A stretch of 7,299 nt of DNA from Syntrophorhabdaceae bacterium PtaU1.Bin034 (GCA_002067405.1 MVRP01000199.1:1-7299), one strand, 5' to 3'. Positions 1 to 5,999 are shown, counted from the first letter of the stretch. The notes: generated by a model from the letters alone, not told the origin. A program made the numbers and translations.

Positions 1-26
1 CTCATCTTCAAGCCCTAAAGGCGAGT

Positions 27-317
27 TTACTTTCTCATTGATCCCTTGAACATAGCATTAGCTCTGTCGGCCCTTGCCTCGGCCTCGGCCGCTCTTTCCT
101 CCGCTACCTTCGCTCTTTCCTCCGCTGCCCTAACGGCGTCCGCTGCCTTTATCGCGTTTTCATTGGCTTCTCGCGACGCCTTTAATGCCTCATCAGCTTT
201 CAGGCTAGTCTGTTGTTCCTGTGCCTGCACCTTCTCGAGGTCACCCTTTGTTGCACAACCCATTACACTGATACCAAAAACAAACATTGTCGAAATCACA
301 ACAAGAGTCTTCTTCAT
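27..317 (-). CDS. Lpp-like alanine-zipper outer-membrane lipoprotein
   Basis: This 96-residue precursor starts with a short basic n-region (MKK) and a hydrophobic stretch ending in the lipobox V18-M19-G20-C21, so Cys21 should be lipidated after signal peptidase II cleavage. Met at the -2 position is unusual but tolerated. The residue after Cys is Ala, not the Asp that holds lipoproteins in the inner membrane, so outer-membrane sorting by Lol is expected. The mature part (about 76 residues) is almost all Ala, Glu, Lys and Arg in heptads (AEERAKV, AEERAAE, AEARADR), typical of the trimeric alanine-zipper coiled coil of Lpp/OprI proteins. It ends in Arg-Lys. Braun's lipoprotein also ends in Lys, which is joined to peptidoglycan, so a covalent envelope tether is plausible here (inference). 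The start is firm, with a near-perfect Shine-Dalgarno 7 nt upstream. The sequence is longer than E. coli Lpp and is not an orthologue by sequence alone. Confidence 0.88.
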   Translation of the reverse strand: MKKTLVVISTMFVFGISVMGCATKGDLEKVQAQEQQTSLKADEALKASREANENAIKAADAVRAAEERAKVAEERAAEAEARADRANAMFKGSMRK

Positions 318-854
318 CTTATTTCACCTCCTTTCTACCTTTTTGTTCATTCACGACTTTGTGCGAAGGCTTGTCGACGTGTAAGGACTGCAGGTTGTGT
401 GCCGTAAGTTTCACCCATACGTGTATGCCGCTTCAACGCGGGATATTTCCATGCTTTGCTCGCTCACACACAAATGAGAAGCGGGCAAGAATGTCGAGCT
501 CAGACCTCAGATATCGACAAAAACGTCACCTGGTCGTCGTAAGGCCGAATTACACACGCCCTTCACATGTTGATCCTCGAGAAGTAGCGGCGGTAACGCG
601 AACATTAAGCCGCTCATGGAAGCGATGACAGCCCGAGCGGAGCGACCCTTGAGGGCGACAATAACACCTTCGCGCTTTTGGTTTGTCGCCATCAGGAACG
701 GCTTTTCCAGCACAACAATTTATCAATGGTGGAGAAAGCATTCTGCATTGTATTCGGTACTTACGCTACCCGTTTAAGATGGGTATGGACTTTTAGAACG
801 ATAGCTGGTTAAGTTTTAGAGCCAAGGTGATCAGCGAAAAGAAAGGAGTTCTTC
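318..854. other. Intergenic gap without a convincing gene
   Basis: This 537-bp gap separates the divergent lipoprotein and decarboxylase genes. Short open frames exist on both strands (for example 287-628 plus and 507-713 minus), but none has a Shine-Dalgarno or a recognisable protein, and they overlap one another. Visible structure is limited to a 6-bp inverted repeat AGCGGC (586-591) / GCCGCT (609-614) and a 5-bp one TACCC (767-771) / GGGTA (781-785), the latter about 70 bp before the decarboxylase start. Promoters for both flanking genes must lie here, but I could not pick a good -35/-10 pair. A decayed gene cannot be excluded. Confidence 0.5.
325..333 (-). promoter_or_regulatory. Strong Shine-Dalgarno of the lipoprotein gene
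   Basis: Read on the minus strand this is AAGGAGGTG, an almost complete complement to the 16S 3' end, 7 nt before the ATG at 317-315. It fixes the start and predicts very efficient translation, as expected for an abundant structural lipoprotein. Confidence 0.8.
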
Positions 855-2246
855 ATGAAAAACGAAAAACCGGCAATACTTGAAAAGGAATCTCTACCCC
901 TCCTCATTAAGGCCCTTGAGGTACTTGGAGGAGGGTTTTCTGAATTACCCCCTTATTCTGTGGAGACTCCGGAAAGCAGCGGAATGGAATCTGTACTGCT
1001 CGATGTGGCGGCCCGGCTGCAGGACAACTACCCGTATTTTCATCCCCTTTATGCAGGACAAATGCTGAAGCCGCCTCACCCGGTCGCACGCATCGCGTAT
1101 GCCCTCGCCATGTGGATAAACCCGAACAACCATGCGCTCGACGGCGGGAGAGCGAGTTCTGCCATGGAAAAGGAAGCGGTAGCCGAGATAGCCGGGATGA
1201 TAGGATGGGATGTGCATCTTGGCCACCTTTGTGCCGGCGGCACGATGGCGAATCTTGAAGCGCTGTGGGTGTCGGGGCAACTCCGCCCCGGCGCGACAGT
1301 GATCGCCTCCCAGCAGGCTCACTATACTCATCAGCGGATCAGCAGTGTGCTTCAACTCAGGTTTGAATCGGTTCCTACCGACAGAAGGGCCCGGATGGAT
1401 GTATCCCAACTGGAACAGCGGTTAAAACAAGGGGGTGTAGGAACGGTCATTGCTACCGTCGGCACCACTGCAACGGGTTCGGTCGATCCCCTTCCCGAGC
1501 TTCTCGATCTGCGCGACAAATATGGTTTTCGCCTGCACGCGGACGCCGCTTACGGCGGCTATTTCTGTCTGGTTGACAATCTATCGGAAGAGACAAGACA
1601 GGTGTACGATCGCATGAATGAGGTCGATTCGATCGTTATCGATCCGCATAAACACGGTTTACAGCCTTATGGTTGCGGATGTGTAATTTTCAAAGACCCT
1701 TCGGTAGGCCATTTCTACAAACATGATTCGCCTTACACATACTTTACCTCGGGTGAGCTCCACCTGGGAGAGATAAGCCTCGAATGTTCGAGACCGGGCG
1801 CGTCCGCGGTCGGCCTCTGGGCCACACAAAAGCTGCTCCCCCTGGTAAAGGGAGGGGTATTCGCTTCCGGCCTCGGCAAATCGCGGAGTGCGGCCCTTTC
1901 CCTGCATGAGAAACTGGCTTCAGATGTTCGCTTCATGCCTGCCTTTATCCCCGAACTCGACATCGTCGTATGGGCGGTGAAATCGCCTGCGGTGAGCCGG
2001 TCATCGGCGATGGCTCGTCGGGTATTCTCCGAAGCGGCTTCCCTTGGCCTTCATCTCGCCCTTGCTGAAATGCCGGTCACATTTTTCGATTTACCGGGAG
2101 ACATGATCGCGGATAAAGAGTCAATAACCTGTTTACGGTCAGTGCTGATGAAGCCGGAGCATTTCGATTGGATCGACCGGATCTTTGATATCCTTGATCG
2201 GGCCGGCAGACGGGTGTTCGCGCCGCGGGCGCAGCAGCAGATTTGA
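855..2246 (+). CDS. Group II PLP-dependent amino-acid decarboxylase family protein
   Basis: This 463-residue fold-type I PLP enzyme belongs with the glutamate, tyrosine and aromatic amino-acid decarboxylases. Visible cofactor motifs, in order: AGGTMAN (127-133), where the phosphate is usually held; His156 in QAHYTH, the residue that stacks on the PLP ring; TVGTTATGSVDPL (201-213); HADAAYGG (228-235), with Asp230 expected to pair with the pyridine nitrogen; and DPHKHG (263-268), with Lys266 as the Schiff-base lysine. SRPGASAVGLWA (312-323) and a C-terminal LRSVLMKPEH (427-436) also fit the family. Length is normal for the bacterial branch, and the enzyme should be cytoplasmic. The substrate cannot be read from the sequence: amino-acid decarboxylase is the best call, but related proteins include decarboxylation-dependent aminotransferases and aldehyde-forming enzymes. 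The start has GAAAGGAG (841-848) 6 nt upstream. It appears monocistronic and converges on the hydrolase gene 48 bp away, with no clear terminator between them. Confidence 0.9.
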   Translation: MKNEKPAILEKESLPLLIKALEVLGGGFSELPPYSVETPESSGMESVLLDVAARLQDNYPYFHPLYAGQMLKPPHPVARIAYALAMWINPNNHALDGGRASSAMEKEAVAEIAGMIGWDVHLGHLCAGGTMANLEALWVSGQLRPGATVIASQQAHYTHQRISSVLQLRFESVPTDRRARMDVSQLEQRLKQGGVGTVIATVGTTATGSVDPLPELLDLRDKYGFRLHADAAYGGYFCLVDNLSEETRQVYDRMNEVDSIVIDPHKHGLQPYGCGCVIFKDPSVGHFYKHDSPYTYFTSGELHLGEISLECSRPGASAVGLWATQKLLPLVKGGVFASGLGKSRSAALSLHEKLASDVRFMPAFIPELDIVVWAVKSPAVSRSSAMARRVFSEAASLGLHLALAEMPVTFFDLPGDMIADKESITCLRSVLMKPEHFDWIDRIFDILDRAGRRVFAPRAQQQI

Positions 2247-2294
2247 AAAGAGGGGATATCCTTAGCGACCCCGGCCTATGCTTTGGCTTCCGAT

Positions 2295-3113
2295 TCATGC
2301 CAGGCAGGTCATAGCGGGACGCTCCCTTGAATCAGCCCCTGGCAGGTTTCTCTTCAGGAAATCGAGGAGGGTCTTTGTATAATCTTCCGGTCTCTGTTCA
2401 TACGTATTATGGCCGCACTTTGGAAACACCGCGAGTTCGCCTTTGGGGAGATGCCGGTAAAAGGCGACTGCCTGTTCAACATCGAAGATTGCGCTTCGGT
2501 CAGGGTAGAGCACGAGTGTAGGGCAGGGGACCTGAGGAAGGATGGGCCGCAAGTCGAAATAGTTCACACCGTATGCCCCGCCATATTTGGCAAATTGGTC
2601 ATACCTGGTTTGTGCATTCTCTCCGTGCCATTCGATCATCTTGAATTGAAGATTGGGTTCGAGCAGGGAAAACCGCCTTACGAGCTTCTTCTCGTTTAAC
2701 TCGACCGTAGTGATCTCACTGAAGCACTGTGTGCTCGCCACCGTCAAGGTCCTTACGTCATCGGGATATCTGACTGTATAGTCTACACCCACAACGCCTC
2801 CTTCGCATTGTCCCACGAGGTGACATTTTCCTATCCCGAGGATGCCTTTCAACTCTAGTAGTTCGGCCATGCTCTCCGGCCGGTAGCGGTTTTCATCTTC
2901 GTAAAACGCCTGAAAATCGTTCCCCGGCTCGGAACGTCCGAAACCCCGGCGGTCAAACATCAGCACCTTGAACCCCTCCGCAACAAACCGGGGGTAAATA
3001 CCTTTCCAGATTTTCATGCAGCCGAAACCATGATGCATGAGTATGATCGTTTCTTCGCCCTCACCATGAACTTCATAATATACTTGCACATTGTTGATCT
3101 TTTCGAATGGCAT
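2295..3113 (-). CDS. Alpha/beta hydrolase with a cysteine nucleophile elbow
   Basis: This 272-residue protein has the classical alpha/beta hydrolase layout: oxyanion-hole motif HHGFG (27-31), strand-turn FDRRGFGRSE (53-62), nucleophile elbow GQCEGG (101-106), a helical cap region (about 130-190), strand PTLVLYPD (198-205) and catalytic histidine region KCGHNTYEQ (232-240, His235). The elbow residue is Cys103, encoded TGC at 2807-2805, where most members have Ser. Cys in this position is known from dienelactone hydrolases (GxCxGG), but the rest of this protein resembles the MhpC/epoxide-hydrolase-like group. The usual acid position seems to be Ser207 in YPDRSAIFD; Asp205 or Asp211 could serve instead. 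No signal peptide is seen, so it should be cytoplasmic. The substrate is unknown: ester, lactone, thioester or C-C bond cleavage are all possible. AAAGGA (3121-3126 read on minus) lies 7 nt before the ATG. The gene lies downstream of the flavoprotein on the same strand, 235 bp away across hairpins, so cotranscription is uncertain. Confidence 0.88.
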   Translation of the reverse strand: MPFEKINNVQVYYEVHGEGEETIILMHHGFGCMKIWKGIYPRFVAEGFKVLMFDRRGFGRSEPGNDFQAFYEDENRYRPESMAELLELKGILGIGKCHLVGQCEGGVVGVDYTVRYPDDVRTLTVASTQCFSEITTVELNEKKLVRRFSLLEPNLQFKMIEWHGENAQTRYDQFAKYGGAYGVNYFDLRPILPQVPCPTLVLYPDRSAIFDVEQAVAFYRHLPKGELAVFPKCGHNTYEQRPEDYTKTLLDFLKRNLPGADSRERPAMTCLA

Positions 3114-3139
3114 CGATTATTCCTTTGCTTTTTTTCAAG

Positions 3140-3168
3140 AGAATACAAGAACGGACATCGTTCGTCCA
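3140..3168 (-). promoter_or_regulatory. Possible sigma-70-type promoter of the hydrolase gene
   Basis: On the minus strand, TGGACG (3168-3163, 4 of 6 to TTGACA) is followed after 17 nt by TATTCT (3145-3140, 4 of 6 to TATAAT). The predicted transcript would begin about 20 nt before the start codon. An imperfect operator-like repeat GGAC-N7-GTCC (3153-3167) overlaps the -35 and spacer. The match is modest and could be chance. Confidence 0.25.
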
Positions 3169-3221
3169 TGCTCCTGCAATTTTAGCTCATAAGAACGCGA
3201 AATCCAAGCGAGGAGACAGCG

Positions 3222-3250
3222 CGTTGCGACTATGCAATGTGTCGCGAACG
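3222..3250. repeat. Bulged inverted repeat in the hydrolase-flavoprotein spacer
   Basis: CGTTGCGAC (3222-3230) pairs with GTCGC-g-AACG (3241-3250), giving nine pairs with one bulged G and a 10-nt loop. It lies downstream of the 12-bp hairpin relative to flavoprotein transcription and could be part of a composite transcription end or an RNA 3'-end stabiliser. Confidence 0.4.
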
Positions 3251-3291
3251 GCTAATGGACTTTGCTTGTTGTAAGCGTTGTTTGAGCAAGA

Positions 3292-3335
3292 GCGCCTACG
3301 GACGGCGCGGCTGAAATACCGTTGTCCGTAGGCGC
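3292..3335 (-). terminator. Perfect 12-bp hairpin after the flavoprotein gene, likely transcript end
   Basis: GCGCCTACGGAC (3292-3303) and GTCCGTAGGCGC (3324-3335) are exact inverted repeats around a 20-nt loop that itself can form a 3-bp CGG/CCG stem. The hairpin begins 13 nt beyond the TAG stop of the flavoprotein gene in its direction of transcription, the usual place for a terminator. The tract after it on the minus strand is only TCTTGCTC, so the U-run is poor. It may be a weak intrinsic terminator, a processing or stability hairpin, or a mobile palindromic repeat. Confidence 0.5.
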
Positions 3336-3348
3336 GTTAGAATCTGAA

Positions 3349-4902
3349 CTATCCCCAGGGCTTTTCCTTTGCCGAGTTCTTGCCGGCAATACGGCCGAAA
3401 ACGATACAATCGGCCATAGCTACGCCACCCAGACGGACGGCGCCGTGCACGCCACCGGTGCTTTCACCGGCAGCATAGAGCCCTTTGACCGGTTTAAGAT
3501 CAAAGCCTATTACCTGGGCGTCTTTGGTGATAACGAGCCCGCCCATCGTGTGATGTACCTTTGGCCAGAGCCTGGCCGCATAGAACGGCGGTGTGACTGT
3601 GGGTTTAGCGTCCGGGAATATCATACAATCAAAATCCGGATCCTTCTTTTTCTCGACGTAAGAGTTCCAGCGGGCGATTTCCTGCGAGAACGCGTCGGCC
3701 GGAATGTTGTAGTTCTTCGCAAGTTCTTCCAGCGTATCGAATTTCTTGATCGCCCCGATCTGCATACCTTTCTCGAGCGCGTTGGGAAATACCTGTTTTT
3801 GTACTGCATAGGAATCCCCCATGATAATGACAGGATGGCCGATGAGAATAATGGCATCCGCCCGTTCCTTCCGGTTCCCTGTCTCTTTAAAGAAGCGCTT
3901 ACCTGTGGCCGGGTCGATCATTGGCCCATAGCCGACCAGTCTTTCACAGAAGAGAGGAACGTAACCAAAGCCTTTTTCATCCGGGCTTGTCCATGGACCA
4001 AGTTGGATCCAGTCCATCTGGACATCCATGGCTCCGGCTTGACACGCGGCCAGCAATGCCTCGCCTGTTGCGCCGGGCTGGTTAGTTGACTCGAACTTAT
4101 CAGTGAGACGCGGATCCTCAATCTGCCGCAATGGAATGTCCCGTGAAAAGCCGCCGGAGGCCAGGATCACCGCCTTCCTTGCCTTGATGAAAGCCGGCTT
4201 CCCGGAGGTCTCTTCAGGAAACTTATACCCTTTACGCACCTCAACGCCGACAATCCGTCCTTCCTTGTTTGAAACGAATCGGACGAGTTTTGTGCGCGTC
4301 TCCATTTTGACTCCCAGCGCCTTGCCTTTGCTGATGAGCTTGTTAACCAATTCAGAACCGGATGCATTGATAGTCTGGTTGGCCCTTTTCACCGAGTGGC
4401 CACCGTGGAAGTTGAGCCGGGTAAATTGAGCGCCTATATAGTTTTCACACCATTCAAGTGCGTCTTTGGCCTGATCGGCAACCGTCCTGGCAAGTTCTGG
4501 ATGGTTCAAATATTGCCCCGCCTTCAGCATATCTTTGTACATGAGGTCCGGGGAGTCCTGAACCCCTGCCTGCTTCTGCAGCTTGGTGCCCGGAGCGCAA
4601 AAATCACCTCCATTGATGATGGAGTTTCCACCTAAAACGGCCATCTTGTCGATCACCATCACGTTGGCTCCCGCATTTCGCGCCTCGATGCCTGCGGCCA
4701 GGCCGGCAAAGCCGCTTCCGACGATGATGACATCATAGGTCTCATCCCACTTCTTCGGGACGGAGGCCGTTGCTGCGGCAGCATCCTTCGGATCCGCGGC
4801 GAGACCCCCAAGGGCCATTCCCGCTACAATAGCAGCCCCACCTGTAGACTTCAGGAAATTACGTCGTGATACACTTTTTGTTTTTTTTGTTTCTTCACTC
4901 AT
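3349..4902 (-). CDS. Tat-exported fumarate-reductase-like FAD flavoprotein, no haem domain
   Basis: This 517-residue protein opens with a twin-arginine signal (SRRNFLK, 12-18, then a hydrophobic stretch to about 36 and Ala-rich cleavage region), so the folded holoenzyme should be exported. The FAD-binding Rossmann motif is VGSGFAGLAAG (61-71) with VIDK at 83-86, and a second FAD contact is LYAAGE (475-480). It belongs to the FAD_binding_2 / flavocytochrome c family. By eye against Shewanella Fcc3, Arg344 (GKRFFKETGNR), Glu320, His451 (HHTMGG) and Arg490 (GGVHGAVRLGG) match catalytic or carboxylate-binding residues, while Gly302 and Val323 replace His365 and Arg381. There is no CxxCH motif, so electrons must come from a separate partner. 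It probably reduces (or oxidises) a carboxylated C=C compound other than fumarate. I chose the ATG at 4902 over an in-frame ATG at 4935 because GGGAGGG lies 5 nt upstream of 4902 and the Tat motif then sits at the usual distance. Confidence 0.9.
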   Translation of the reverse strand: MSEETKKTKSVSRRNFLKSTGGAAIVAGMALGGLAADPKDAAAATASVPKKWDETYDVIIVGSGFAGLAAGIEARNAGANVMVIDKMAVLGGNSIINGGDFCAPGTKLQKQAGVQDSPDLMYKDMLKAGQYLNHPELARTVADQAKDALEWCENYIGAQFTRLNFHGGHSVKRANQTINASGSELVNKLISKGKALGVKMETRTKLVRFVSNKEGRIVGVEVRKGYKFPEETSGKPAFIKARKAVILASGGFSRDIPLRQIEDPRLTDKFESTNQPGATGEALLAACQAGAMDVQMDWIQLGPWTSPDEKGFGYVPLFCERLVGYGPMIDPATGKRFFKETGNRKERADAIILIGHPVIIMGDSYAVQKQVFPNALEKGMQIGAIKKFDTLEELAKNYNIPADAFSQEIARWNSYVEKKKDPDFDCMIFPDAKPTVTPPFYAARLWPKVHHTMGGLVITKDAQVIGFDLKPVKGLYAAGESTGGVHGAVRLGGVAMADCIVFGRIAGKNSAKEKPWG

Positions 4903-4907
4903 GATAA

Positions 4908-4914
4908 CCCTCCC
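4908..4914 (-). promoter_or_regulatory. Shine-Dalgarno that sets the flavoprotein start
   Basis: On the minus strand this reads GGGAGGG, 5 nt before ATG 4902-4900. The alternative ATG at 4935 has nothing comparable upstream and would place 11 extra residues before the Tat leader. This supports the shorter protein. Confidence 0.7.
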
Positions 4915-4929
4915 GATAGAATAACGGAC

Positions 4930-4969
4930 TATCAACCTGCTTTTCAGCCCCTGATGGCTGGAGTTGATA
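4930..4969 (-). promoter_or_regulatory. Two-stem hairpin in the flavoprotein 5' leader
   Basis: On the minus strand TATCAAC (4969-4963) pairs perfectly with GTTGATA (4936-4930). Inside it CAGCC (4960-4956) pairs with GGCTG (4949-4945) around the 6-nt loop ATCAGG, with a 2/8 internal loop between the stems. The structure ends 27 nt before the start codon, leaving the Shine-Dalgarno free. It could be a leader RNA element, or the 7-bp arms could be a protein site in DNA. It matches no riboswitch class that I recognise. Confidence 0.4.
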
Positions 4970-5016
4970 ATCTCGTTCTTGTGTATGCATCAATTGGCGT
5001 TCCGATAGTCCCGGCT

Positions 5017-5045
5017 TTTAATTTCCTTCTCTTTCATATTGTCAC
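5017..5045 (-). promoter_or_regulatory. Weak promoter candidate for the flavoprotein gene
   Basis: On the minus strand GTGACA (5045-5040, 5 of 6 to TTGACA) is followed after 17 nt by ATTAAA (5022-5017, only 3 of 6 to TATAAT). The position makes sense: it lies between the palindrome at 5057-5082 and the leader hairpin. The -10 is poor, so activation by a regulator would be needed or the true promoter lies elsewhere. Confidence 0.2.
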
Positions 5046-5056
5046 CCAACAGCCTG

Positions 5057-5082
5057 TCAGGTCAAGCTCTTTTTTGACCTGA
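5057..5082. promoter_or_regulatory. Perfect 9-bp palindrome, probable operator
   Basis: TCAGGTCAA (5057-5065) and TTGACCTGA (5074-5082) are exact inverted repeats around the 8-nt centre GCTCTTTT. The site lies 11 bp upstream of the candidate flavoprotein -35 and about 155 bp before its start codon, a good place for a dimeric activator or repressor. The T-rich centre is inside the loop, not after the stem, so it is not an intrinsic terminator. Confidence 0.45.
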
Positions 5083-5110
5083 ACGAGCTCAACAATACCC
5101 CTGAGCTTCT

Positions 5111-5123
5111 TCAGGATTCCTGA
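5111..5123. promoter_or_regulatory. Second palindrome sharing the TCAGG half-site
   Basis: TCAGGATTCCTGA is a perfect 6-bp inverted repeat with a single central base. Its outer half-sites TCAGG/CCTGA are the same as those of the palindrome at 5057-5082, 54 bp away start to start. This may be a second, differently spaced site for the same regulator; the short length leaves chance as an alternative. Confidence 0.3.
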
Positions 5124-5337
5124 GCCGGCGACCCGTCTCCTCGCGCTCGGGCACAGTCCGTAACAAACGTCAAAGTACTATTTGGGCGTCGAACCGATGC
5201 CAAAACCCTTCCGCTGCTTAAGCCATGCCCCGGATTGCTGTACGCTATTATTATGCCATGAAAAGCAGTCATAAAATCAATTTGTTACAAAGAGCCTTGA
5301 TGCCTGATTGCAAATATGGAAGAAAGAAATTAGATAT

Positions 5338-5354
5338 TTGGCAAAAGTCTTGAT
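5338..5354 (+). promoter_or_regulatory. Imperfect sigma-54-like promoter before the structured leader
   Basis: TTGGCAA-N5-TTGAT resembles the sigma-54 form TTGGCAC-N5-TTGCT. The -24 GG is present, but the normally invariant -12 GC is GA here. Transcription from it would begin near 5365, about 10 nt before the first leader hairpin, which is the main reason to record it. The missing C makes it doubtful. Confidence 0.2.
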
Positions 5355-5375
5355 AAAGTAAAGGGAAAATCAACG

Positions 5376-5552
5376 GCCGGGGCGAAACAGCGAAACTGTT
5401 AGGCGTAAACTCCGGCACGCTGAGACACCTGACGGGAAAACCGGGAATACCTTCCGGGCGCAAGGCGGCGAAAAAGGGCGGATGCAATGACATCCGAAGC
5501 GAAGGGGAATGAAAGAGGACTTTCGTGGGAAGGCCAGAGAATGAGGGCTTCC
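5376..5552 (+). promoter_or_regulatory. Candidate structured leader RNA of the 138-residue protein gene
   Basis: Five consecutive hairpins fit on the plus strand. First, GCCGGGG (5376-5382) / CTCCGGC (5410-5416), one G-U pair, enclosing AACAG (5386-5390) / CTGTT (5396-5400) with loop CGAAA and an asymmetric purine-rich internal loop. Then CCGGGAA (5441-5447) / TTCCGGG (5452-5458) with one G-G mismatch; CGGATG (5479-5484) / CATCCG (5491-5496); GAAAG (5511-5515) / CTTTC (5520-5524), extendable by two pairs; and GGAAGGCC (5528-5535) / GGGCTTCC (5545-5552) with one mismatch. Unpaired stretches are rich in G and A. The Shine-Dalgarno of the next gene follows at 5567. No reading frame here is convincing. 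It does not match a riboswitch or intron core that I can recognise, so the class is open: leader, small RNA or remnant of a structured element. Confidence 0.4.
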
Positions 5553-5566
5553 GTAATCTATATGTC

Positions 5567-5570
5567 GAGG
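5567..5570 (+). promoter_or_regulatory. Shine-Dalgarno GAGG for the 138-residue protein
   Basis: GAGG lies 7 nt before the ATG at 5578 and 14 nt after the last leader stem. It is close enough that folding of the leader could affect initiation. Confidence 0.5.
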
Positions 5571-5577
5571 TTGGGGC

Positions 5578-5994
5578 ATGGAAACTAGAATCAAGAAAAT
5601 AGAGACACAGAGGAGAGACGGCGACGCGTCGGATATCACGAACACTTACCTGGTTACAGACAACGGCAAAGAGTTCCTGATCACCTTCAGGTCTTATCGC
5701 CACGGGCGGAGGCTTGGCATTGCCGGTCAAGAAGGATTTCTTTACAGGGACATTGACGCCAACTGCGTACGCAGGCAGGTTGTGTCCATCGGCCCGGCGT
5801 GCGGTGTGAGCATTGCGAACGATGACGTGGTCGAGGGGTTGTCGCCTTGCTCCATCCAGGGGGTCCTGGTGGCGGAACAATACGATCAGGCGACAGAAGT
5901 CATTCTCCGCGCCGAAGGACCGGAAGGCTCTGAGCAGATATCGGTCTCGGTGGTGGTGGACGGCAAAGTCATAGACCTGCAGTGCGACCTTTAA
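5578..5994 (+). CDS. Uncharacterised 138-residue protein
   Basis: I do not recognise this protein. It has no signal peptide or membrane helix and should be cytoplasmic. The N-terminus is polar and basic (METRIKKIETQRR), followed by alternating short hydrophobic stretches separated by Gly, Asp and Asn turns (TYLVTD 23-28, EFLITF 32-37, GVLVAE 95-100, ISVSVVVDGKVIDL 121-134), which suggests a mainly beta-strand fold. Four cysteines (63, 75, 91, 136) are scattered and do not form a CxxC metal motif. The start has a GAGG Shine-Dalgarno and the frame is cleanly open to a TAA. It follows the structured leader and precedes the chemoreceptor gene by 117 bp on the same strand, so a link to signalling is possible but rests on position alone. 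A longer antisense frame covers it, but lacks protein-like character. Confidence 0.65.
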   Translation: METRIKKIETQRRDGDASDITNTYLVTDNGKEFLITFRSYRHGRRLGIAGQEGFLYRDIDANCVRRQVVSIGPACGVSIANDDVVEGLSPCSIQGVLVAEQYDQATEVILRAEGPEGSEQISVSVVVDGKVIDLQCDL

Positions 5995-5999
5995 CTGAC

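Noticed and set aside
507..713. Minus-strand 68-codon frame in the first gap
   Set aside because: GTG start without a ribosome binding site, overlapping another minus-strand frame (550-741), and no family resemblance.
3349..4935. Longer flavoprotein start at 4935
   Set aside because: The ATG at 4902 has a strong, well-spaced Shine-Dalgarno and gives a standard Tat leader; the 11 extra residues add nothing family-like.
4990..5037. 15-residue upstream frame (MKEKEIKSRDYRNAN) before the flavoprotein
   Set aside because: No Shine-Dalgarno, and its start lies upstream of the candidate transcription start, so it may not be in the message.
5160..5288. Distant inverted repeat GTAACAAA (5160-5167) / TTTGTTAC (5281-5288)
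   Set aside because: Only 8 bp with 113 bp between the arms in A/T-rich sequence; no terminal features of an insertion element and no target duplication seen.
5376..5416. c-di-GMP (GEMM) riboswitch
   Set aside because: GGCGTAAACTCCGGC is only loosely like the conserved ACGCAAAGCC stretch, and the tetraloop receptor and closing stem of that class are not visible. A covariance-model search would settle it.
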